Shown here piece by piece: positions 9,551 through 16,836 of a stretch of 16,836 nt of DNA. Source of the stretch: Glomus cerebriforme. Lineage: Eukaryota; Glomeromycota; Glomeromycetes; Glomerales; Glomeraceae. The notes beneath the pieces are model-generated. The model did not search any database, had not been told where the DNA came from, and saw only the letters and a list, made by a program, of their open reading frames with translations. Location of the stretch: positions 83,741-100,576 of the forward strand of contig QKYT01000426.1 in the NCBI GenBank assembly GCA_003550305.1, given 5' to 3'. Position 1 is the stretch's first letter. Each line of letters starts with the position of its first letter. A program made the translations under genes and the position numbers.

Positions 9551-10176
9551 TTAAAAAAGGTCCAAAAATTCTTGAACTTGACTTTCTGAACCATCCACAT
9601 TATCAAAAGTACCAAAATTTGTATCACCTTCAATAATACTACGTCTCAACGTTTCCGGGGAGGAATACGTAGGACGTTGACCTTGACAAAACGTTGACGT
9701 ATAAATTTTTTGTGCGAGTATAGAGATGTTTGCGTCACCAATCTCACCGCAGCTATCAACAGGTACTGAACCTTGAGGTGCTGCCATTTGTGTTAAAGCA
9801 GAACCTTGAAGTGCGGCAACAGAACCTTGAGGTGCTGCCATTTGTATTGAGGAGGAACCTTGAAGTGCGACAACAGAACCTTGAGGTGCCATTATAGACG
9901 TTTGAGCAGTAATTGAAGTACCCGAAGATGTCCCCACGGTTGTTGAAGTAGAAACCATAGGCGTAGAAGTTGAAGTGGAGCCTGTAGAAACTGAAGTAGA
10001 TCCAAGAGGAGCAGGTACGGTCGAAACAACTTTAACAGGAGTAAATTCTGCAATTACAAGGTATGTCACCGTTAGTTTCGAATTTTAAAATAAAACAAAA
10101 AGAAGTCGTGACCATTTAAAATTTCTTTTGCTTTTTTTTTTGTCCGCTTTAACTTAGAAACATTACCGTTGCTCAT
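9551..10176 (-). CDS. Ser/Thr/Ala/Gln-rich low-complexity protein of unknown function (two exons)
   Basis: The exons run 10176-10167 and 10047-9551, joined by a 119-base intron (10166-10048) with gtaatg donor and ttgcag acceptor. The phase-1 join gives MSNEFTPVK and a 168-residue product. Without splicing, the ORF would instead start MTYLVIAEF inside the intron. Residues about 8-55 are Ser/Thr/Val-rich with STST runs. Residues about 55-95 hold an 18-residue repeat (APQGSV and ALQGS modules), matching a 54-base DNA repeat. The last 70 residues are ordinary in composition and end in an acidic, hydrophobic tail, QVQEFLDLF. No known domain is recognised. A nuclear or activation-domain role would be speculation from the tail alone. 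The reading frame stays open for 26 codons upstream of the ATG without another ATG, so a further upstream exon cannot be excluded. It is much richer in G+C than its flanks, as expected of real coding sequence. Confidence 0.68.
9768..9896 (-). repeat. 54-base coding tandem repeat (18-residue APQGSV/ALQGS unit)
   Basis: On the plus strand, GAACCTTGA recurs at 9768, 9801, 9822, 9855 and 9876, so two interleaved series each have a period of 54 bases. This encodes about 2.4 copies of an 18-residue unit containing APQGSV and ALQGS. The period is a multiple of three, so the frame is kept. Confidence 0.8.
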
Positions 10177-10303
10177 TTCGTACGTTAAGAGTCCTTTGAC
10201 TTCGATAGAGTTGTAAAGAAAAGAAACAAATTTGTTTAAAAATATATCAATAAATTATTTATTTGTTAAAAAAAATTTTTTTTTTTTTATCGACTGTTTT
10301 ATT

Positions 10304-10352
10304 AAAGAAAAGAGAAAAAAGAGAGAGATATATATATAGGGTATATATAAAA
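10304..10352 (-). promoter_or_regulatory. Possible promoter of the minus-strand gene
   Basis: On the minus strand a TATA-like TTATATATAC (10350-10341) is followed by further TATATA and a long CT-rich tract (about 10327-10304). This is the same order as at the kinase-Sel1 promoter. It lies 130-175 bases before the ATG at 10176. Inference from composition only. Confidence 0.3.
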
Positions 10353-10359
10353 TTAAAAA

Positions 10360-11828
10360 AAAAATAAAGTAAAATAATTAGTCCAAAATAATATTTATTG
10401 TTTATTTATAAATTGAAAATTTTCAAGTGATGAAATCTATTTATAAATTGGTTATCATCGGATCGGATCACCAAATTAAGATGTTCTGGTAAGAAATTCA
10501 ATTTCTTTGTCTGTTGATAATGTTTTTTTTATATTCCTATTATTATCTAAATAATTTTGATGACTTAAATCTATTTTCTCGTCCCTACAATAATAGTATT
10601 GAACTATTGAATAATAAATTTATTTCAACAAATCGGTTGTATTCAATCACGATTCGTCTCAATATCTTGTTTATGGAATGTCACATCATCATGATGTTTT
10701 GGACTTTACCATAATTCATTCAAGATAAGAAAGGTAAAATCTCTAACTATATTTGGACAATTACAGTATAGATTCAAAAAAAAAAAAAATCGGGAATTTA
10801 AATTAAAGAGTTTTATGGTTTTAAACGGAAAATTTTTAACTTCTCCAATGAAAATTATGAATTTGAAATATTGAATAATTTATTGGATATTCTTTTAACA
10901 AACCATGTTTTTTTTTCTAATTTCTATATACATTTGGACGAAAATTAATTCAACTTATCATCACCTCTGGTGTTATTTAAAGCACATATTTATTAAATGA
11001 TAAGAATTTAATTTAGTGTAACTAGGTGGGATGCATTTCTTTTCATATCTTGTGATTAATTAATTCAACAACAACAATGAAAAAAAATTATATTAAAAAA
11101 ATTTCTTAACTATAAAATTCTAAAAATAGAATGTTTGATTTGATCATAAGACCTCGGAAGAAAAATAGTCATGGGTATTAAGTTTCAGATAGGTCTTTGT
11201 TTTTATAAATCATATGAGCAAATGCAAGAAAAAGAGAAAGAATCAGACTGTAAAAGTTAAAATCAATGATCCTGTGACCTATAATAACAATTATTATTTG
11301 AAACAACTAACAACTAAGTGGTTCATATGACAATATCGAAGATGTACGATAAGGTCAAATGATCGCTTTTTCTTTCCGATATTGTTTTTTGAATTATCTC
11401 TTACGTAAAACAAAAAAAAAAAAACCTCGATCAAACAGATAATGGTAAGATAAGATAACAGATAAGAATATGATTGTAGTTTTATTCCGAAACCTTGGTA
11501 AGCTTTGTTTTTGTTTGTCCACATGATGAAAATAAATGGATACTTCCGAAATTGGAATTTCACGTGACATTATACATTATTATGGATTCATTACTCTTTA
11601 ATAATGCCGGCCTGAATTAACATTCTACTAGATAAAGAATATTAATATGGTGATAAATCTTTGACATCATCTTACATGAAATATATATAGTCCAAAAATA
11701 TTTTTCTTTTATAGTTGAACTGAGAGTTGCTAAAAAAAAAAAATGGTATGAATGGTTCCCTATATGTCCTATTAAAATATTTCACTGGAATGAGAAAGAT
11801 GATATATGCTGAAATAGAAAGGATTTTT
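10360..11828. other. Intergenic region without a supported gene
   Basis: AT-rich, with scattered open frames of 60-90 codons on both strands that are low-complexity and unlike known proteins. A 34-codon minus-strand stretch at about 10520-10410, following a cag, reads protein-like (LNFLPEHLNLVIRSDDNQF) but has no partner exon. On the plus strand a short ATG frame around 10429-10492 begins MKSIYKLVIIGS, resembling the first strand of a small GTPase. No P-loop follows, so this is most likely chance. CACGTG occurs at 11561-11566. Confidence 0.45.
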
Positions 11829-11830
11829 AC

Positions 11831-12052
11831 TTTTGCATCCACATCGTAATTCCACATTGGACTAGATTTTGAGCAAATCTCGGGTCTTGATCTCGTGGAA
11901 CTGGTATGTTAACCTGACTTTTCATAACATTTGAACTTTCTCTTGTGAGTTTACAAATTGGTATTGAAGGTTGCAGTCTAAAATATTACTAGACCTAGAT
12001 CAAATACTGTAGTAACAAGAATACAACCTACTCTTGAATCTTGATATAGCAT
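11831..12052 (-). pseudogene. Broken or partial coding trace, minus strand, unrecognised
   Basis: Two adjoining open stretches read like real protein. The first, 12052-11978, starts with ATG and runs MLYQDSRVGCILVTTVFDLG to a TAG. The second, 11977-11831, is in the next frame and is open for 48 codons, including LQPSIPICKLTRESSNV, NIPVPRDQDPRFAQNLVQ and GITMWMQ. It ends at a possible donor, gtaaaa. Just before it, ttttag could be an acceptor. A further candidate exon with an ag acceptor and gtaaga donor reads NSQFNYKRKIFLDYIYF (about 11730-11680). Either this is a relic with one frameshift or part of a spliced gene whose other exons I cannot identify. No family recognised. Confidence 0.3.
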
Positions 12053-12097
12053 TTTACTGATTTTATTAAAAAATTTTATTGTATTTTTTATTTGTAG

Positions 12098-12799
12098 TTT
12101 AGTATCTCGAGTGCATTAGCATTAAATCGCGAAGAAAAGAATTTGGTAGTCAGACATAGATTTATGGAATATTATGCATGCAATTGGGAATAACTCAATC
12201 AAAACAATATTCAATAATTTAAAATCAAATTTCAAGTTTTTATAATAAGAATTCTACAAAGAAATTGGAAAGGATGCATATAATCTTAAGTTTAAAATAT
12301 GGCGATCAAGATGAAGAAAAATCATGAAATAAATAGAAAAGGTTATAGACATTGTTTACACAACCAAATCTAATGAAATAGTTTCACCGCGTTCTCAAAT
12401 TAGTGACGTAGATGTAACCATTATTATCAATCGGGAATAAATAATGATATTATTAGTGAAAAACAAATAAAACAGATCTTTTAGTGATAGAGAACAAAAA
12501 AATGTGAAAGCACAAGTTATCGAATTATTAAATTTTGACGGTAAATGTAATAATTTTGTATTAATTATTAAATAAAGATGTACATCATTTGAATCTATCT
12601 TGTAACGTTTAAGATTTTTATTGATCTGATCAAAAAAATTTCTCTAATTTCTATATTTATATTGATTCGTTTTAATTATAAATATTCAAGGATTTTTTTT
12701 TCATTTGCTTCTTTTTCGATTTACAACTTGAAGTTTCTAAAAATTTTAGTGAACGATGAGACTCTTAAAGAATATAGAATATCTGATTCAAATCTTGGG
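12098..12799 (+). pseudogene. Fragmentary coding traces, plus strand, unrecognised
   Basis: Five short protein-like stretches follow one another in different frames. 12098-12193 follows a tttgtag acceptor and contains ALALNREEKNLVVRHRFMEY. 12184-12325 contains LERMHIILSLKYGDQDEE. 12333-12440 contains IVYTTKSNEIVSPRSQISD. 12443-12484 contains DIISEKQIKQIF. 12483-12540 contains NVKAQVIELLNF. The last joins in phase across a 209-base GT-AG intron (12541-12749) to 12750-12799, giving ...LLNFDVNDETLKEYRI. The order and like direction suggest one decayed gene, or one with introns I cannot resolve. No domain is recognised, and the frame changes argue against an intact product. Confidence 0.28.
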
Positions 12800-13378
12800 G
12801 TAAATTACTTTAATAATTAAATCATTTTTTTTTGGATAGGTATATGAATAATGAATTAAAACAAATTCCTATAATTAGAAATTTTGAGTTTTTATTGTTT
12901 TATTTATTATAAGTGCTAGCCGCAAATACATGATTAAAATCAATACATGTGTAAAATAAACTTTAAACTATATCCAAACTACTATTTCACTAATTAATAC
13001 CAAACTTAGTCCCGTAATTAATAATTTTGCCTAAATTATTAATGATTTTAATTTTAATTCCGGTCATTCAGGTAACTTTTGGTGCACTGAACTTTTTATT
13101 ATATTTTAATTATTAGGAAAATTTTTAACGCTCACCCCAGATGAAAATCACCTGGTCATATGATATATAATTAAATCACATGTCTTTAAAATTTTACTTC
13201 AACAAAAAAAGTTTAAAATAAAATATTATCTAATTTTAACATAAAATTATACAATTATTTATATAATAAAATAAATAAATAACTAAGAATAAAATTTGTA
13301 TTTCTTTCTAATGAATGTTTTATTAAGATTATTAAGTAAAAAATAATAAAGTTTCATTAGAAGTAAAAATGTCTGAAA
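12800..13378. other. AT-rich DNA between gene relics and the Tc1-like element
   Basis: No gene, RNA or repeat is apparent on either strand. The composition is strongly AT with short A/T runs. Confidence 0.5.
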
Positions 13379-13415
13379 TACAGTAAGGCAAAATGTGAGT
13401 TCTGGGATAGCACCA

Positions 13416-13531
13416 CATGACCTCTATATCACCCCAGGAGCCATTGTAAGAGTTAGGGCTACATGACCTTCTTTTATTCCTAGAAGCCATTGTAGGAGTG
13501 GGCTATATGATCTCCAAATCACTTTAGAATC
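13416..13531. repeat. 46-base tandem repeat inside the Tc1-like element
   Basis: Two copies, 13416-13461 and 13462-13505, share CATGACCT, an AGGAGCCATTGTA/AGAAGCCATTGTA core and a GGGCTA end. A third partial copy starts TATGATCTCC at 13506. It lies directly before the 32-base array. Confidence 0.65.
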
Positions 13532-13755
13532 AAAAATATGGGTATATCCTTTAAAATCTTACCAAAAATTCAGGTATATCCCTCCAAAGTCTTACCAAAA
13601 ATATGGATATACCATCCCAAAGACTTATCAAAAATATGGGTATACTCCCAAAATCTTATCAAAAATTTAAGCATATCTCCAAAGTTTTACCAAAAATGTA
13701 GGTATATCTTCCAAAGTCTTACCAAAAAATATGAATATACTTCTGAAGTCTTACC
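13532..13755. repeat. 32-base minisatellite, seven copies, inside the Tc1-like element
   Basis: Seven diverged copies of a unit like AAAAATATGGGTATATCC followed by TCCAAAGTCTTACC, 31-33 bases each, 224 bases in all. Because the unit is near 32 bases the frame rotates between copies. The 79-codon plus-strand open frame starting at 13538 is therefore a by-product, not a gene. Confidence 0.88.
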
Positions 13756-13769
13756 ACCTATTTTCACTA

Positions 13770-14440
13770 ACTTATAAGGCTTAGTACATAACCTATTATA
13801 ATATTGAATTATATAATAACCTCTTATATAAGTAAAATACCATCCACTAGCAGATCTAGTAGGCTTACTGCATTTACTAACTTAAAGGTTGGAATAAGAC
13901 ACTCTGTATCATACTTTTTGTAAAGTTTTCATTATACTTATCTTCTACTATTTTCTTTAAAAAGTTCAAACTTTGATTTATTATTCCAAATTATGTTTTT
14001 CCACTCTTCCTCCTAATCTTTTCTTTCTTTAGCCCATATAAACTGTTTTTCCTATTAACCTTATTCACCAGAGGTTTTCTAACTCTAGCTTGTCCAAAAA
14101 ATTTCTATTCATAAAAATAATATTGAATAGTTCTTGTATTTATATCAAATCAATATTAGTATTTTGTGTGAAATTATCATATAATTTTTTAAGATTTGTC
14201 TATTTTTCTTAAGAGATTTTAATAAATAATACCTATTTCTTTCTGTTATATAGGTGCCCTACTTATTTAAGGTTGAGGTATCTCCAGTCTATCATCTTTG
14301 TAAGCTATAATAATATTATGAATAGTCATTTTGAGATGGTTTAATTTTTTAGAAATATCTCATTTGCTAATACTACACTTCCAGGCATTGACAATCTCAT
14401 CACATTCAAAAATAGAGAGTTCTTTACATTGAACATTCAT
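13770..14440 (-). pseudogene. Tc1/mariner transposase relic
   Basis: Read from ATG at 14440 on the minus strand. The start resembles the helix-turn-helix of Tc1-like transposases (ELSIFECDEIVNAWKCSISK, then KKLNHLKMTIHN). Later comes ARVRKPLVNKVNRK, and in the next frame FIWAKERKD, a stop, EEEWKNIIW, NNKSKFELF and CLIPTFK. The family motif WSDESKF of the DDE catalytic core is here WNNKSKF, so the first catalytic Asp is lost. At least a dozen stops and at least one frameshift interrupt it. The remaining third, with the later catalytic acids, is not recognisable; the minisatellite occupies the place. It is not functional. Confidence 0.8.
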
Positions 14441-14610
14441 ATTTGTTTAGAAAGTGATTTTTTGCAAATAGTTAATAATTATATTTTAAAAAAAATGTTT
14501 TAAGGAACATGAAAAAAAAATTTGGCACAAAGTTTATTAAATTGTTATATAAATAAACAAAAACTAAAATTGGTAATAATCGGTAAAATTAATCACAAAT
14601 CGCAAGTGAT

Positions 14611-14626
14611 CTGTCATTTTTGACAG
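14611..14626. repeat. Subterminal hairpin of the Tc1-like element
   Basis: CTGTCA (14611-14616) and TGACAG (14621-14626) form a 6-bp stem with a 4-T loop, just inside the right end of the element. It may be a transposase-binding remnant; function is not shown. Confidence 0.45.
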
Positions 14627-14729
14627 TTTACTGTAAATATAGGTGGATATATTCTCCATGTATTTTTAATAAGAAATAAATTAATTAATTAAACAAAAAG
14701 ATTTTGTAATGTAATATATACTAATCAGT

Positions 14730-16072
14730 ATGGTAAGAGGCAATCATACTTGTGATAGATATGAATATAAATTTGCATCTTCATGTAAATTATATGATCA
14801 CCTAAAAAGAAAGTTTTAATATAAACTAAAGATTAATTCAATTAGAATTCATTGCAAAAAGATTCTAAAGTTCAAATATAAATTCAACTAACTGAGTATA
14901 TATCAGAATCTATTTTAAAAGTTTTACCACCACCTGTTAATCCTTTTTTAAATATAAATAAAGAGAATAAACAAGGTGAAGAAGAATAGGAATACTTTGA
15001 TAAATTTGTATAAAAATCTGGTAAATATTTAAGAATATAAAGAGTTAGATTACAACAAAGATAGATTAAATTTACTGGATAAAAATGTGATTTACCAATT
15101 ACTGAAAGAGCATGTCAAATGTGTTATAATGAAAATCAGTGTAGTTTACCTTTAGAGAATAATACTCAAAGGAGTGTACCCAAACCTCAATTACCATCTC
15201 CAGCTTCAATAAATCATGTTTGAGGAAGAAATTAAAGAAAAGAGAAGCCAAAAGTAGTTAACCCAATTTCAGATCTGTAATTAGTAAACTAAATTCCAGT
15301 TCTTGAGACAGAATCCTAAAAGGAAACTCCTATACTTGATCTTGACTATATCACAGAAGAGGAGGCAAAGAACTGGATCAGCCCAAATGCATGAAAGTCT
15401 GGTGAGCATTATAAAACATGAGAAAAAATATTAATTCAAAAGTAGAAAGAACTCGATTTAGAAGATCATAATATGCCAGAAAATTTACATGAATGTCAAA
15501 CTTTTTGTCATGATCTTTAATTTAAATGCAATTTGCCTACTAACATTAAAAGAGTTAGAGAAATATAGTGAGGTCTCTTCGAGGGTAAATCCTGAAGTCA
15601 GGTCTGGTCCTGCAACCCAAGCACATAAAAAGGGAGAACCTAACAAGATTGAACGATAAGATGTTCAGAATATCATCTTTAAAGAATGCTTAGTTGGGAA
15701 AAAGACCACACAAAAATAAGTTTTTAATGAGCAAATGAGTGGGTATAGTTTCTTCTACAGACAATCCTGCATATGCTTTTAATATTTCAATAGATGATGT
15801 AGAAAAATATGCAGAGATTCCATATATACTCCAACTTATATCTACATTTTGATATAAAATTAAAGAAGTTCTTCAGACTGAGTTTTGCAGGAAGGATCAA
15901 ATAAAATTAGCTATAGTGGTATTATATCAGTACAAATTTGGTAAAAAAGAAGACAAAGATAAATCAAAAGCAGTATTTATAGATAAGCATCATAGAGGAG
16001 GAATGTGCACAATCCTTTCAGAAGGGGAAATAAATGGTAGGGTTCCGCAATTTGATTTGATATTTGATATTT
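14730..16072 (+). pseudogene. Relic of an unrecognised transposon-like gene with a vestigial zinc finger
   Basis: Starts MVRGNHTCDRYEYKFASSCK then LYDHLKRKF. This resembles a C2H2-type finger in which the second Cys of CxxC is Tyr. A long second frame (14873-15568) has no indels but about 16 stops. It includes ILKVLPPPVNPFLNINKEN, CDLPITERACQMCYNENQ, DLDYITEEEAKNWISPNA and MPENLHECQTFCHDL. The frame then shifts at about 15567 (NIIFKECLVGKKTTQ) and 15742 (STDNPAYAFNISIDDVEKYA, then KLAIVVLYQYKFGKKEDKD), running to a TGA at 16072. Most stops sit where Gln, Arg or Trp codons one transition away fit the reading. I infer an old transposon protein because of the finger, the coding length and the neighbouring elements. 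No transposase core is recognised and the ends of the element are not found. Confidence 0.55.
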
Positions 16073-16213
16073 GATATTTGATTTGAATTTGATTTCAAAT
16101 TCAAATTCAAATTCATACTTTATTTGATTTGATCAAATTCAAATAAGATGTAATTCGATTTGATTTGACTTATCAAATATTTTCAAATATTTGATTTGAT
16201 TTGATTGATTTGA
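16048..16213. repeat. TTTGAT-rich simple repeat with a 12-bp palindrome
   Basis: Repeats of TTTGAT and ATTTGATTTG on the plus strand run to about 16213, with inverted AAATTCAAA units in the middle. ATTTGAATTTGA (16081-16092) and TCAAATTCAAAT (16095-16106) are a perfect 12-bp inverted repeat with a 2-base spacer. The tract begins where the zinc-finger relic ends. Confidence 0.8.
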
Positions 16214-16260
16214 TACTTAATTGTTAAATTTTATTAAAATTATAGTAGTAAATCTATTNA

Positions 16261-16538
16261 TAACATTTCTTTAANCTAATAGAGAAGTTCCTCTCTCCAA
16301 AACTCAACATTATCATTTCCAAACGTCTACAAAGCCGTTTCCTACAAAAATAGAAATAAAGAAACAGTCAATAACATTTTTTTAAGTTAATGAAAAAGTT
16401 CCTCCCTCCAAAACTCACTGTTATTGTTTCCAAACGGTTACAAGGCCATTTCCTACAAAAATAGAAAATAAGAAATGGTCAATAACGTTTCTTTAAGTTA
16501 ATGGAGAAGTTCCTCCCTCCAAACCTTACCATTATCAT
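16261..16538. repeat. 111-base tandem repeat, 2.5 copies
   Basis: Copies at 16261-16371 and 16372-16482 and a partial at 16483-16538. Each starts TAAC(A/G)TTT, then AAGTTCCTC(C/T)CTCCAAA, a CATTATCATTTCC-like part, and CCTACAAAAATAGAAA near the end. The copies are clearly diverged. Two undetermined bases (N at 16259 and 16275) lie at its start, suggesting assembly or polishing trouble. No coding signal is seen. Confidence 0.85.
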
Positions 16539-16836
16539 AGGACCCCGAACAATATATGAATAGGTAGGATTTGAGTTTGCTTATTGAACATAGAAAATTT
16601 TTACCCCTAGTGAGATTTTTTTTTGCTTATTTAAAGGATTAAATTTAAAATAGTCAGTATTTTATATGTGTAGCACATATAAATTTGATAACTCAGTAAT
16701 GTGTTTGCATAGCATAAACTTATTTTGAAATATATGGAATATGTTATATGATGTCAAATATTTTAAAAATATACCCCTTAAAATTAAAGACACGTAAACA
16801 AAATTAACATATAAATTTAATACGTGACGGTGTAAC
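16539..16836. other. AT-rich DNA at the window end, no gene seen
   Basis: No open frame or RNA gene is apparent. It holds a perfect inverted repeat, TTTATATGTG (16661-16670) and CACATATAAA (16674-16683), with a TAG spacer. Confidence 0.5.

Larger units (their letters stand above)
13381..14633 (-). mobile_element. Decayed Tc1/mariner-type DNA transposon
   Basis: Both ends read TACAGTAA inward. The left is TA at 13379-13380 followed by CAGTAAGGCAAAATG. The right, on the opposite strand, is CAGTAAACTGTCAAAAATG ending at 14633, followed by TA (14634-14635). Inverted CAGT-type ends and a TA target duplication are hallmarks of Tc1/mariner. The size, about 1.25 kb, is at the low end for an autonomous element. 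It encloses a transposase relic on the minus strand and two tandem-repeat arrays between the transposase and the left end. The terminal repeats are short and already diverged, consistent with an old insertion. Confidence 0.75.

Noticed and set aside
10429..10492. Small-GTPase-like start MKSIYKLVIIGS followed by a gtaaga donor
   Set aside because: No P-loop GKS/T follows and none of the later exons look like G-domain motifs; the match is limited to one beta strand.
11294..11563. 89-codon minus-strand frame with a hydrophobic middle
   Set aside because: Composition follows the AT-rich background; no start context, domain or splice logic supports it.
13538..13777. 79-codon plus-strand frame starting MGISFKILPKIQVYP
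   Set aside because: Entirely generated by the 32-base minisatellite and its flank; repeat units are not multiples of three and the peptide is not conserved between units.
14873..15568. Gene using a variant genetic code with TAA/TAG as glutamine
   Set aside because: TGA stops also interrupt the frame, CAA and CAG are still used, the frame shifts at both ends, and the neighbouring transposase relic shows the same kind of decay, so a dead element is simpler.
1..16836. tRNA, rRNA or CRISPR-type arrays
   Set aside because: No tRNA B-box or cloverleaf, no rRNA-like conserved stretch and no regularly spaced direct repeats with unique spacers were found; the tandem arrays are contiguous.

Overview
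The window looks like nuclear DNA of an arbuscular mycorrhizal fungus (Glomeromycotina, Rhizophagus-like). The grounds are very AT-rich sequence with long A/T runs, short GT-AG introns of about 75-140 bases, degenerate DNA transposons, and above all a gene fusing a kinase-like domain to Sel1-like repeats, an architecture hugely expanded in Rhizophagus. The species call is inference; no search could be run.

Layout. 1-759 is upstream DNA with a TATA-like promoter and small repeats. 760-6057 (+) is a five-exon gene for a protein of about 1631 residues: a pseudokinase-like domain (HRD changed to HHN) followed by about 30 Sel1 repeats organised as 108-residue triplets. 6058-9463 is mostly non-coding, with faint coding traces on the minus strand. 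9551-10176 (-) is a small two-exon gene for a 168-residue Ser/Thr/Ala/Gln-rich protein of unknown function; its first coding exon is only 10 bases. 10180-11830 shows no convincing gene. 11831-12799 holds short, convincing-looking but broken or partial coding traces on both strands.

The right-hand 3.4 kb is a transposon graveyard. 13381-14633 is a decayed Tc1/mariner element with CAGTAA ends and TA target duplications; a 32-base minisatellite fills the place where the end of its transposase should be. 14730 to about 16070 is a second, unrelated decayed element with a vestigial zinc finger. 16048-16213 is a TTTGAT-rich palindromic tract and 16261-16538 a 111-base tandem repeat containing two N bases. 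Both decayed transposon reading frames carry nonsense and missense changes that mostly look like G:C to A:T transitions.

The two intact genes show no functional link. The most noteworthy items are the pseudokinase fused to an unusually long, higher-order Sel1 array, and the transition-type decay shared by two different transposons.
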